The position numbers were made by a program, and so were the translations under genes. The notes under the pieces were generated by a model. It searched no databases, was not told the DNA's origin, and saw only the letters and a program-made list of their open reading frames with translations. Positions 46,543-58,264 of a stretch of 64,000 bases of DNA are shown here, piece after piece. The number at the start of each line of letters is the position of its first letter. Position 1 is the first letter of the stretch. The stretch spans positions 6,014,001 to 6,078,000 of the forward strand of contig JALGAS010000003.1 in assembly GCA_023078685.1 (NCBI GenBank), in the 5' to 3' direction. This DNA comes from Neopestalotiopsis rosae (taxonomy: Eukaryota > Ascomycota > Sordariomycetes > Amphisphaeriales > Sporocadaceae).

Positions 46543-47075
46543 TCACTTTCTGCCGCGGGAGCTTGTGGCTGTGATCTTTGACGTGCTCATGAGGTCGCCA
46601 ATGTATTTTTGCAGGAATTTGTTGTTGCTGTCGAGCTTGTCGTGTTCCTCCTTCACTGCCTCGATGCGGCTAAAAATCATGAGCAGCGAGTCTTGAAGTG
46701 CTTTTGCATGTCTGCATTCGTGTTAGCTAGTGTTGCACGATTTCGTTAGATAAAAACAAATGTAACTTGCCTGTGCAATTCCTCGCGTGCTTCCCGGCCC
46801 ATGTTCTCGAGGTCCTCGCTTGTTCTTCTGGGGCTCATGGCCCTGACATCGCCTGGCTCAAGCTCCGTGGGGATTGGGCCGACCTGATTCGAGTCGCGGG
46901 GAACGATGAGGGTACCGCTGCTCTTGCGGCTTGGGAGCGGTGGCCGTGTAGGAACGGGCATCTGGATTTCAGGGTCGTGTCCTTCGTGGACTTCGTGAAC
47001 CTCGTGACCATCGATGGACGAGCCCGACGAGGAGTCGGACCTTTCGGCGCGTGGGGGCAAGGCAGTCTCCTCCAT
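46543..47075 (-). CDS. Short coiled-coil (SCOC/UNC-69-like) protein
   Basis: Two exons, 47075-46771 and 46711-46543, give 157 residues. Residues 1-95 are polar and rich in Ser, Pro, His and acidic residues. Residues about 95-157 form the conserved coiled coil: L-Q-D-S-L-L, I-E-A-V-K-E-E-H-D-K-L and F-L-Q-K-Y-I-G-D-L-M-S-T-S-K, which matches animal SCOC proteins. SCOC binds Arl1-family GTPases and acts at the Golgi and in autophagy control; the same is inferred here. The intron is of the GC-AG class: the donor reads AG|GCAAGT and the acceptor GCAG, and only this pair joins the frames into R-H-A-K-A-L-Q-D-S. A GT donor five bases away gives the wrong frame. The ATG at 47075 is the first in its frame. 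An upstream exon cannot be excluded. Confidence 0.88.
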
Positions 47076-49041
47076 GATCCCGTCTCGTATTCGGTGTTCC
47101 GACGGGAGTCTATGTTTTGCGAATAGTCGCCGAGAAGTTCGCGGTAGATCTCGAGGACACAGATGGCTCTGGTGCTCGAGACGTTGTCGACGACGGAGGC
47201 AGAATATGACCCGTCTGCTTCCAAGAATACAAGTTGCCTTGACGAATGTCGCGGGGCAGTGGTGTTGGCGAAATTAGGATTGACGGACGCGGTCAACCTT
47301 GAGACGACGGTCGAGTAAATACGATTGAGAGTAGGGAGCAAAAAATTAATAAGTGCGCCGTCGTGTGTTTGTAGCTGCAAGTATGTACTGAGCAAGCAAA
47401 TGCGAGTTTTAAAAAAGGGACCCTATCCACGGCGGCGGAAGATGCACGGTGTAGCTTTGGCTTTGGCTTTTGGGTGCAGGTCAGGTCGGGGGGTGGGAAG
47501 GGATCAATCAATGGACAGAATGGTGGGATGCGGCTAAGCGACGGTGTGCATAGGCTTTCCCGCGGGTTCGGATTCGCTGTAGTGAGGTGAGGTAGTAGTG
47601 GTTTTATGATGGAGCAATCTGCTGAGGACGACAAGTTTCCTGGGTCTTGCCTCTGGTTGTTGAGCAACTGACGTCCTCGCGCTTGGTAATAGTTTGGTTG
47701 GAGAGTTGAGGTTTTGGTTTCTCTCTTTTTCTTTTACGGAGAGAGGAAAAAATAGAATAGGCCAAGACACCCTCGGTGCTGGGGGGGAGGGAGGAAGGCG
47801 GAATCACGGCGTTGGGAGCTTTCACGATAAAAAGGGAGAGCCAAGAGAGGCAGAAGAGACTTGAGGCAACGGCTTAGGAAAGGGTTCGCGGGTCGAGGGT
47901 CGTCACACGGGCCAGCTAAACTGTGTGGCTCCTACCTAGTCCTGGCTTGCTTGCTGGGTACTGCTGCTACTACTTTTTCTCTCTCTTTTTTTTTTTTTTC
48001 TTTCGAGCGACGCGAGAGAGATTGTCAAGTAAATTTGGGGCAAGCGGGGCATTTGCCATAGGTGTCGTAGCGATCGTCATTCAGGGCCGACAGCTGACCA
48101 GGGTACTGGAGCTTTGGGCCTCTCACAGCGCCCAGTCAGAACCAGCGGTACCCAGGGGAGATGAGAAGAGCACAGAGTCGCCCCCCGGTTTTAAGTCTTC
48201 TCTCTCTTCTCCTGTGACTCGTGGGTCTTGCACTGATCGGCACTCTGCGGTACTGGCGTTGAGGGACAAAGATGGAAAGAAGCATCAAAGAATAAAAATT
48301 CAGACAGTGCATACAATCAAAGAGAATTAAAATCGACCAATGATCTTTTCCCCTGACGCAAAAAAGAAAAAGATACATAGTACATGGACCTCCCACTTCC
48401 TACGTGTCCAGGTTAAACATTTCTTATTACCCGCCTAATCCTGGGGATGGTACAAAAGAAAGCCGAAAAGCTCAACGCTCAAAGGTAATTCTCACTGACG
48501 ATCGATTGACGATGACGATGTATCCCCAACCGCCGCCTTGCCTCACCTTTTCTTTTAATCCTTTCATGATTCTGACGTACGGATATGGCCGTCGTATTGT
48601 TTGATGGAGTTGATGGTTTGTTTGTCCATTGTAGCGGGAACAAACTCGATATTGCAAAATGACCTTTGAAATGACCATCGCATTTATTCCATTAGTCACC
48701 TGAGAGCTTTCTTCCTGCTGGCACCTGGTTTCCTTCTACCCACCAGTCATCAATGATAGCCAGTCAATCAGTGTAGTACGTTGGAAAAATATCACGGGCA
48801 ATTTCATACATGGCTGCTAGTGCACCTTCAAACCGGACTATGATGTTACATCTAGTCCGGGGAGCTCAGGCCGGGTATTAGGGGTCCTGTCGGTCTGCTA
48901 AAAGTGTATCTAAGGCAGGTCATGGTAGGGTAGGGGGGAAAGCAAATGAGCTGGTCAACTGGTCGACGTGACAGAACAAGATACTGTATCGACTACACTG
49001 TGTTTGTTCTACAGCTGCTTCCATGCTGCACTAAAAACTTG

Positions 49042-49076
<35 letters not shown>
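49042..49076 (+). repeat. ACT trinucleotide microsatellite
   Basis: Eleven to twelve tandem ACT units. It is outside any gene I can support. Confidence 0.9.
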
Positions 49077-49601
49077 ATTACTCGACTCATCCCAGCACTT
49101 GCTAATTACTATCTATTGCTCCGTCTCCCGCCTCAATACTTGGACTTGTATACAGGGCCGATAGGTTGGGGTAGAGTAACCTGCCGTGGTATGGCGTTGG
49201 CATGGATGAAAGAGCCATTCGAACCATTGTCCTGGTTACCTATCTTTGCTGTCCATGTATCTGTCCTTTTATCTTGGACTTATCTATCTAGTCCATGGCC
49301 AACACAAGCTATCATTTATCTACAGAAGAGTAGGCAAGTATAAATGCGAAAGCATGTAGGTGTGTATGTGTACTATGTATGTACGTACATGCATCAAACT
49401 TGAATGACAAGCCAGCCATGAGTTGGTGCAGGTAATCACCCATGAAACAGCCAAAAGACCCTGCAGCGTACGTACTTGCATGGTCAGCTGCCAGGCGCAG
49501 AGATCCCAATGTCTCCAATGGCCAGTGGTATTCCACCAACTCAAGGATTTTCCCCGATTATCGTCCACTTTAACACTAGGGAAAGGGCGCAACGACCAAG
49601 C

Positions 49602-49665
49602 AGCAAGCAGGCAAGCTTGGCAGGCAGGCAGGCAAGCAAAAGAATGGGCAAAGCAAGCTGCAAGT
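49602..49665 (+). repeat. Imperfect GCAAGCAGGCAG minisatellite
   Basis: Tandem GCAAG, GCAGG and GGCAG words run for about 60 bases with small changes between copies. No coding role is visible. Confidence 0.65.
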
Positions 49666-52600
49666 GAGTGCAACCCACGAGAGCAGAAAAAAGTCAAGGT
49701 ACTACAGTAAGTAAAAGCCCTAGCGGCCTGCCATTCAGCAAGGAGCGATCGGCGCTTTGTGACGCCACTAGATCCATTTATGATTTGGCGTCGTCTTGAA
49801 TCCCTGCCACAAGTTCGCTGTGATTCCCAAACGGGTATGCTCATATGGGGAATGTCATGGGCGATTTGTGGAAATCGAACATGGGATTCTGGCGTTTGCT
49901 GGATCCTGACCGCCGCTACAGCGAATAGCAGCTCGTCCTTTAGGTCGCAGCGGCTCTTCCTTTTCCTTCGCTAGGGGTCCAAAGGTGGTACTCCAAGCCA
50001 AGGTCCTCTTGTTCTTTGCCTGTTTCTGTCCCCCGGTGAGCGCCGCCCGCACCAGTGAGAGGGGAGAGACTGCACTTGAGGTAGCAGCACCAGCCAGCTC
50101 TGCCAGCCCAGAAAGCACCGTACCGCCGCAGCCAAACCCAACCCAACCAGAGAGAACCAGCGGCAGCGGAACGCTGGGTGGGATGGCCATGGCCCATGGC
50201 ATGGCAAGGACAATCAAGGGGGCGTCACGACTGCCTCAACTCATCGCTTGAGGCAAAAGATTGACGCTCCCCTCAAACCAGGTTCTGTTTCTAAACGGAG
50301 GAGAGCACCAGGCGATCCGTGATCACGGAGCAATGACGACAAAAATCATCGCCAAATTTGCTGACGCTGCCCAACCGCATCTCTGTGCAACACATGAAAA
50401 CATGTCGTGGATGACTACTACCCACAGATAGAAGCAGCATCACGAAGACATGCTTCTGTCCAAGATTGGAAGAAATTCCTCCTGTGGCCGTCTGTACAAA
50501 CCCCATTATTGAGAAGCTGTGATCCAAACATTTGGAGTGCGACAGCTGGATCGCTCGAGTCAAGCTCCAGTCGGGCGGCTACGGCTACGGCTCAGGAATC
50601 CGGCGACAACTTGAGGCTGTCCATGATACAACACACAGATACACTAGAAGCAAAGGAAAAAAGAGTCACGATGCCCCCCAAAATTCTGTCAGCATAAGGT
50701 AGCATCCTGGTAGTTCCCACTGTTGGGATTCGCAACCACAACCCACCACACCTTTGAACACAAATGGGACCCCGGCACGAGCTTGCTACCTAACACCAGC
50801 TTTTTTTCCCCCTTCACCTAGGAGGTATGGTGGGATGGGAGGGGAGAGTGCAGAGAAAAGCCTGGGAGTCTTCTTTATTACGGACACGGAGTACAAGTAG
50901 GTAACCATCACGTTGCCCTACTGTTCCGTACACCCACTATCCCATCACGTCCCACGCGCTGTGGGTGGACCCTGAAATTCTCAAGTCCTGTGGAAGTTTT
51001 TCTCCTCACTCGAGCTTGTCAAACTTGTGTGCAATCATAACGGCCATTTTACATAACCTAGAGCCCCATCTGCACCAACGAGAGGCAACTACATTTCTAT
51101 GTCCAACCTCGTAATGACTCGCTCATCGGTATGAGCCCTGGCACCCAAATTCCAAAGGATTTCTCTCAATGAAAATATGGCAAAATGGCTCACAGAATGC
51201 GAAAAACGAACCGTGATGCCGCCGCCACCCTTCCAGGATTGCTGCTTGTCGAGCCGCCAAGGCCCAAGGGACCACCCCGCTGTTCAAACACAATCAAGCT
51301 GTCGTGAGTTGGTGATGTCATGATCATCCCCCGGCACTTGGCACAGTGCCGACTTTCCCGCTCGCCCACGCACCTTGATCATCTCAGCAGATTATTTCAG
51401 GCCTTCTTCAGCACGCTCTTGGGGCAATCCCAGTGCTGAAGGCCGCTATTCATCTGCTAGCCAGACGCATAAAACTCAAGTTATATACAGTGTGAGCGAC
51501 TCACCGTTTTTACTGTCTTTAACTCACCCCCAATCGTACCTTGGAAATCGTGAGACATTTTCCAGTACCTCGTGGTCATATCATTGCCTCCATGGGAAGG
51601 TATATCAGCAATCCTCATCATAATCGCATGAAGAGCAACAGGCCGCTTCTCGGCAACTTGGCAGCCGCCGGCCGCTAGCAATAAAACGCACTCCCAGACA
51701 ACAACGGACACAACGGACACAATCGGGTATTGGCTCTTTGACTATTCATGCTTGCGTGACCTTTGGCAAGGCTATAGTCATTCGAAAACGGCCACTCCCG
51801 GGAGTATGAGGCAATGTCGAATATCAAAATTATCGCTGGAGGCTTAGCAATTTTTTGTTCGCCCTCCGGAATAAAGGCTCTTGGGCGGGATGACGACATT
51901 TGCTGACTGTGCCCCTACCCACGGTCGGGAGTGGGCTCACCAGGTGTAACCCTTCTTATGCTGTCCTACAGAGCACTCACAAAATGTGACACGTACTGCC
52001 GGAAACGCTGCGCCTGTTCGCTGAGCACCCCTCTCTCAAGACTGCTTGACTGCCTCTCTGCGGGATACCCCCAGTTGGAGTCGGCATGATACCGATGAAC
52101 TCAGTGACATCACGATGCTTAGACCCTCAGCCCCTTTTTTTGGTTTTTGAGAGCAGGAGGCAGGAGGTAAGACATTTTCGATTCTCCTGCAGCTCGAAAT
52201 GAACGATATCTAGCAATCGTTATTGCGTGCACTGGGATACCTGAAACTTCCGTGTGTTAATACGGAGTAGCCTCTACTTTATTTTTCTGCCAACTGTCTC
52301 CCCGTAGGTAATAAATCGCGACTCCGTGCTTTTTAAGTGGGAACATTCTCAACCACAAGAGGGTAAATATGGGAGGGGAAAACCGAGGCCTTGCCAGAAA
52401 CGTTCGAACTTACATGGCATTCTGGCTTTAATGCAGGAACCTCATCTCCAGCAGAAATTCGCGGTTGATCGGCCATTTGAGCCATCATCGCAAGAGAGGA
52501 GATAATAATAATAAATACCACGCACAAACACACTCACTCTCTCGCGCGGCTACCACTACACTAAAGGTTAGAACTCTTTCAGACCGCTTGTTCGACGGTT

Positions 52601-54291
52601 TCGAAATCGCCTTTGCGCATTGAGGATTGCAGCTGATCGTCCGCCTCCATTCCATTGATTCGACATTCGGCGGACATTCTCTACCTTTCGCGCCGCCGAT
52701 CCTCATCGCTCCCAGATAGGGCCAAATCGCGGAGAACCAAGAAGCCTTGTTTGGGGACATGATTTCCCCTTCCACAAATGACGGGGAATTGACGTGATTT
52801 TCACACCGGAAAACATGACCGGTGGCCAAAGCGATTCTTCTTCGGTCTCCCGTGGCGGTGGGCAACATGATCAGAATTGTTTGTGTACGAGCAGCATTTT
52901 CTCTCCGTCACATTTGATGCCCTCACGAGCTGTCTTTCTTCTTCGCCGCCAATATGGCGGTGGACAATTAAGCAATTCAATCCAAGACTAGCCTGAAAGT
53001 ACGCCCAATTAGGCCCGCTACCTAGTTCAGGATTGGGAATTGGCAGATGACATTTTCCCATTCCGTCGACGGACTAGTGAGCTGCTTGTCCACCTCTAAC
53101 CGTTCATGGTCCCCATACAGTAACCGCACACACTGTCTGCGTCCCAGGGCAAGGGCAGGATGGGATACACTAATCGTAGTAGAGCCTGATGACTTTTCCT
53201 GCTCGGTTCTCGATATCAATGTTTGGTTGTTCGGCAGCCCAACCGGCGAGGGAGCGGGAGGGTAGAAGCTTTTTCCCTCTGCGCTGCTCCACTGTCGGTG
53301 CTTCCTTGGTCGTATTGTGGCTCAGGAAAATTGCCCAGCAGACCTTCGGTTCGCCCGTTTCTCTGGGTAACAATCGCGCACGTGTGGGACCCTTGAGCCA
53401 TGTCGTGTCCAACATGGCTCAGCTTGTTTTGACGAAATGGACTAAAACTCGGCAAATACTAGGTATTTGGAAATGGGAATCACCAAAAAAAAGGGCAGAC
53501 CCAGCAACTCCGTGAAGTCAAAACTTGGGAAACCCCTTGTACAAGGAGGAATGGTCTCCATCGACGATGGTTGCCTTCCGTGGGGGGCCTTCAAGTTTCG
53601 TGTTTAGGTAGGTACTGTACCTAGGACTCTGTTTTTCCTCTCATGCAGATGTGACCTCTGTATCTTTGACCGAGGCCTAATTTCAGCAGGCCCCGTAGCA
53701 ACACGCAACCTACGGAACCATTCCCGGGCGACGCGCCTGGCATCGTGAATCCCGGGTCCCCGATTCCCCATCAGCTGACATGTGTTCGGAGAAAGTCCCA
53801 CGTGAGGGCCCTGGCCACGGATTTTAGCGACTCTTTCCAGCATCAAACACCAAGAAAATTCGCCTCCCTATCTCGTGATGATCATAGCATGAATGACCGC
53901 GCCCTTTTTTGGCTCCTCTCTGCACAATACGCCACCCGGCTAATCCAGCAGGCAGGCTGAGTTCAAGAAGTCCCCTCCCGTATCCGTTTCTCATGACGCG
54001 TCGTTCACGAAAGACGAGAGGGAGAGAAAGAGGGAGAGGCTGTGTTTCCTCTAGATAGTTGCGACCCGAGCTTCAACTCCATCTTCGCTCTTTTCTCGCG
54101 CTGTGCTAGCTAGACAAGTGCACGATGTGCGAATCCGCATCGCGTCCCGTCCGTCCGACGATTATGGAAGAAATCTTTTTGTGAGCAAGGTCCTCCTACA
54201 GAACTTTCCCCCCTTCCCAACGATGTGGGGAGGTTTCCGCGTTTCCAGAAGCGGGTCTTGGATTTGCTGTTTCTCCCAGATCATCTCCTTG

Positions 54292-54322
54292 TTTTTTTTT
54301 TTTGTTTTTTTTTCTTTTTTTT
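54292..54322 (+). repeat. T-rich tract interrupted by single G and C
   Basis: T13 G T9 C T8, approximately. Low-complexity DNA in the gene-free stretch. Confidence 0.75.
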
Positions 54323-55101
54323 GGTGGTTCTTGTGTTGCAGCAGGATATACAAAAACTCTGGAGCCTGATTTTCGATATATTGGGCAGCTGCCAGATTTC
54401 GTGTAAGGTATATCAAAGGCAAAACAAGGCAAAAATAGAAGGTCTCCTCCCTCAATCCCCATCCCATATCGCCATTCCCGCTTTCTTTGCCCAAATGGAG
54501 CAGAGGGGATCGGGATCGCCTGTAGTGTCGAAGTTTTTCGGCAGCGCCTTTTTTTTTTTTTCTTTTCGAACCCACGGCAAACTTATGGTTAAATCAAGTA
54601 AAAGAAAAACAAAAATTACCCGTTCCCAAAGTCCATATCGGGACATGTTTGAGTAGATCATATGGGACACACAGATCACGTCTCCGTCTACCAAAAGACA
54701 GATCAATATTTCGGCATGCCCGCCCAGGGCGCCTGGCTCGGCGAGAGCCGTATCGCGCGAATAACATGGGCTGACTTGTGATCCATCGTGATCATGTAGG
54801 AGTATTATAAACAACAGCGCGTTAGCGGACTGTGAATTGCTCAAGTGATGCGTGATAATCAAATTCATCGAGATGTGGTGAAAGCCCACTAGAAGTGTGG
54901 TTAGCACGAGTGATGAGTCACTATACATGGGTTTCCTGTATTTCAGGTCCATCAAAAGGACGAATGGAGAAAAAATCCATGTCTCGCATCATGGAGATTC
55001 GGAAACAAATAAACATCAATGGTTTGAGGATATGGGAAATTGATAAGCGGCATCGTGATGCAGAATATAATTAAAAGTCGAAAATGCAAAAAGAGAGAAC
55101 A

Positions 55102-55189
55102 CTCCGAATCGGGGAATCGAACCCCGAGCTCCGCGGTAGTAAGACAGAGTCTTGAAAACGCGAAATGTTGACCGTTACACCAATTCGGA
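55102..55189 (-). tRNA. tRNA-Glu (anticodon UUC) with a 16-base intron
   Basis: The acceptor stem pairs TCCGAAT (55189-55183) with ATTCGGA (55109-55103), followed by discriminator G at 55102. The D arm is GTGT with ACAT. The anticodon arm uses TCGCG and CGCGG, loop TTTTCAC after splicing, anticodon TTC at 55156-55154. The T arm is CGGGG-TTCGATT-CCCCG with a 4-base variable loop. Sixteen bases (55152-55137) lie after position 37, the canonical tRNA intron site. It decodes GAA. The 3' CCA is not encoded, as usual in eukaryotes. All stems are complete, so the gene should be functional. Confidence 0.93.
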
Positions 55190-56542
55190 TTGGTGGTTGA
55201 TGATGGTTTGCAGTTTATGCAATACTATGACATGCATGATTTCAGGCCACCTGAACTAAGCATTCCTCTGGGGATGTTCGTGGGAACGCAATACAGATCT
55301 GTCAGCAGATAGCACAGTTCGTAGTGGGCTTCCTAGTGGAGGGCTGCCCGCTAGTTCCAGTCTTTTGATTAGCTGCAGTCACCCGAATCAGGACCGCTGG
55401 TGTTCAGCTGTGGTAATAGTTGCAAAACATCATGATGGCCACGGTCAGAATGTTATTGCTTGAGCATACTCGATTCCAGTATAATAACTGAATGACGGGT
55501 GCGAAAGTAATGACATTTTCTAGTTTGATCATACGAATTTCTAAGTGTTATCATGATGAGTATGGCAGAATTCGAGAGAAAGGAATTTAACTATATTTGC
55601 GATTCGGCCATTATATACTCCGTGTATACAACAGTTGTTATATAAGAAATGTGCATGCACGGCAAGTCATGTCGCACATACGTCCACGTAAGATTGATTG
55701 ATGCTGCTACTGTTGATCCATTTCTCTTGTATATATACTATAGATATCCTATTGGCACGTGTATTTGCTCTTCTGTGAGTGGCATCAACCACTGTATTCC
55801 GTACAGCGGCGCTTGGATCGAGGAGTCATCGATTTCTAACTCTCCATTTTCGAGCTATTACTATGAATCTTCGCGCAGGAACTACTGTATAAGTAGTATA
55901 TGCGTTCTTGCAAATCATGGTGACCTGACACATCGATGTTCACCGAGAAATACACAAAGCCGCGCATTCTCAAAACACATATTTTTATATCAATATCGAG
56001 TACAGTCGATTAGAGTATTGCAGTTGCCAATTTTTTCGAGCTACATTCCATTTTCGATACATAAGAAATCTCCACTGGTCTATATCTAGATTATCCTTAG
56101 GGCACTATAGTTCCGGGTATACCAAACGGCGCGACAAGATCACTGCTAGCATTCGAAGAGTTCTGCACCTTTGACTGTAAAGGATCAGACGAATAATCAG
56201 TTCTTATCATATGAGAGCGCTAAAGTGACGGAGAACTACAATTGATTAAAAATAACTGTCCAAGAAGTCTGCCCGATGATATTCACCGGGCGGGTTCACG
56301 TTCTGCAATATATTTGCCGCAGCGTAATGAGGAAAACTCTTCCCAATCCGACATACAAGATGCGAAATTGCCGAGGAGCTTCACAATATGTAGGAGTCTA
56401 TGTACCATTATACATGCAATCATAAGATATGTCGGCCGTAACACACTTCATGACCTAAGGGCTGGGATCAGAAGTACTCCATCAAGCATTATTTATTTGA
56501 ACAATAGTTGTATTCTCACAGAGACCACTACATGTAGCTTTT
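55190..56542. other. AT-rich spacer between tRNA-Glu and the CYP52 gene
   Basis: No supported gene. A plus-strand frame of 146 codons (55649-56089) is rich in Ser, Tyr and Ile, which fits AT-rich non-coding DNA better than a protein. Confidence 0.5.
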
Positions 56543-58264
56543 TCACTTCTTACCTTGCCAGAAAGCAACCTTGACACCATCGCCCGGCTGGAGCACAATC
56601 TCGGCCTTGAGGGTGGGCTTGCCGCCGTCAACTTCCTGCATGAAGCTCTCGACCCTCTCGAACCTCTGAAACAACCTCGTGAGCACGTAGCCCATCTCCG
56701 TGAGCGCAAACTGCTGCCCGATGCAGATTCGGGGCCCGCCGTTGAAGGGCACGTACTGCCAGGGCTTGGGCTGCCAGTGGAACCAGCGGTCGGGGCTGTA
56801 CTCGAGGTAGTGGGCAAACTTTTCGCTGGGCGGGGGGTAAAAGGCGGCGTCGCGCTGCATGACGAGGGTGCTGTAGCCAATGGGGGTGTCCTTGAGGATG
56901 GGGATGGGCAGGGAGCCGTCCGGCCCGCCGCCGCGCGGGAGCGTCGTGTCGCGGAGGGCCAGGCGCACGTTGAAGGGCACCACGGGGTACAGGCGCAGGG
57001 TCTCGTTCATGACGTTTTGCAGGTACTTCATGTTCTTGAGGTCGTGGTACGTGGGCTTGCGCTCGAGGCCGACCTGGCGGATGATCTCGTCGCGCAGCTT
57101 GCGCACGCACTCGGGGTGCCGGCTGAGCTCGTAAATGGTCCACGACAGCGTCGAGGCCGTCGTGTCGCGGCCTGCCAGGAGCACGGCGACGAGCTGGTCG
57201 CGGATCACCTTGCGGTCCCGGGTGAAGAGTGCGAGCTCGTGCAAGAATGTGTATCCCGTCTCGGACTTGGTCTTGGTGGCAAGCTCCTCAGGACTGAGCT
57301 TGAGGGCACGATCAATGTACGTCTCACAAAGCTTGTTGATGACCTTGAGACCGGCGCGGAAGGACTTTAGTGGCACCCATGACTGCAGGGGACCAGCACG
57401 AGCACGGATATTCTGGACCCTTTGTACTTCATTGAACGCATCGGCAAACTCTTGACGCGGTGTTCTGTCGAGATCATTAGTTACCAGAATTCCATGTTCA
57501 TGTTATCATACGAAATACTTACGTGAGAGACTGAACATCCAGGCCTAGCAAAAAGTCCGTGGCAACGTCGAGAGAATACCTAAAGAACAAGTCGCTGACC
57601 TCGACAGTCTTACCATTCCCAGCCTCCATGTCAACCAATTGATCCGCCCCATTGAGCGCCTGGCCGTTGGCAATGGCTCGGAAAAGCGTGTCGAGATGCG
57701 ATTCGAAGCAGTCCAGGTCACTGATGCGCTCCCGGACAAACTGCGGTCGGATGAGCTGCCTGCTGTTGTGCCATCTGTCCCCGTCGGTGACAAAGATGCT
57801 GTCGCCAAGGAATTCGGACCACTCGCGATGGAAAGGCTCGCCCTTGCCGTAGTCGCCAAATTGAGAGGCCAAGATGGCCTTGATGTTCTCGGGGTCCGAG
57901 GTGAAAACCAGTCGCCGGCCAATGATCTTGCCCTCGGCCGTCATTCCTGGGATGCCATTGAACAGAGTGTACCAGGAATCGAGGTTCTTGTGGTTCATGG
58001 TGGCGTTCACCTGCCTCTTCACGATATCAAGACCTGTGACTACCGTCAGAAAAGAACAAGACAAGGCTGCGTGACGTAAGCGAGGCCAGACTTACCTAGA
58101 GGCCATCTCGCTTTGATCTTGGGCGCAGGCGCACCTGCCAGACGCCGTAGACGTTGTCTCTTGTCGACTGAGATGGCTAATTTGTATAGCATGTAACTGA
58201 CGCTGATAAACACCAGCAGCCCCTTGAAGGAGACATTCTCAAAGAGAAGCTCCGTGAGACCCAT
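56543..58264 (-). CDS. Cytochrome P450 of the CYP52 (alkane/fatty-acid omega-hydroxylase) type
   Basis: Three exons, 58264-58096, 58033-57523 and 57464-56543, give 533 residues, normal for CYP52. One N-terminal membrane helix (residues 13-32) anchors it to the ER. The I-helix has A-G-R-D-T-T at 324-329, the K-helix E-T-L-R at 381-384, and the haem loop F-N-G-G-P-R-I-C-I-G has its ligand at Cys474. The F-N-V-R-L-A and P-R-G-G-G-P-D-G-S segments are typical of CYP52, which hydroxylates the terminal carbon of alkanes and fatty acids using NADPH-P450 reductase. In insect-associated fungi such enzymes help degrade cuticle hydrocarbons, but that link is only inferred here. Codons in the last exon are very rich in C and G at the third position. 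A TATA box lies about 240 bases upstream. Confidence 0.95.

Larger units (their letters stand above)
47076..55101. other. 8 kb stretch without a recognisable protein gene
   Basis: Frames on both strands are short or low in complexity, and I found no conserved domain or convincing exon chain. The stretch has T-rich tracts (47986-47999, 54292-54322, 54549-54561), a triplet repeat (49042), a GCAAGCAGGCAG-like minisatellite (49602), CT-rich leader-like segments (for example 54000-54100) and one TACGGAGTA at 52261. It may contain non-coding transcripts, long leaders or fast-evolving genes that sequence reading alone does not reveal. Confidence 0.45.

Noticed and set aside
49320..49844. 174-codon minus-strand frame
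   Set aside because: It runs through a minisatellite and consists of low-complexity, Cys/Ala/Leu-rich sequence with no family pattern.
55649..56089. 146-codon Ser/Tyr-rich plus-strand frame
   Set aside because: Its composition follows the high AT content of the spacer; no signal peptide or domain is visible.
56555..57370. 271-codon plus-strand frame opposite the CYP52 gene
   Set aside because: A shadow of the biased P450 exon without any recognisable domain.
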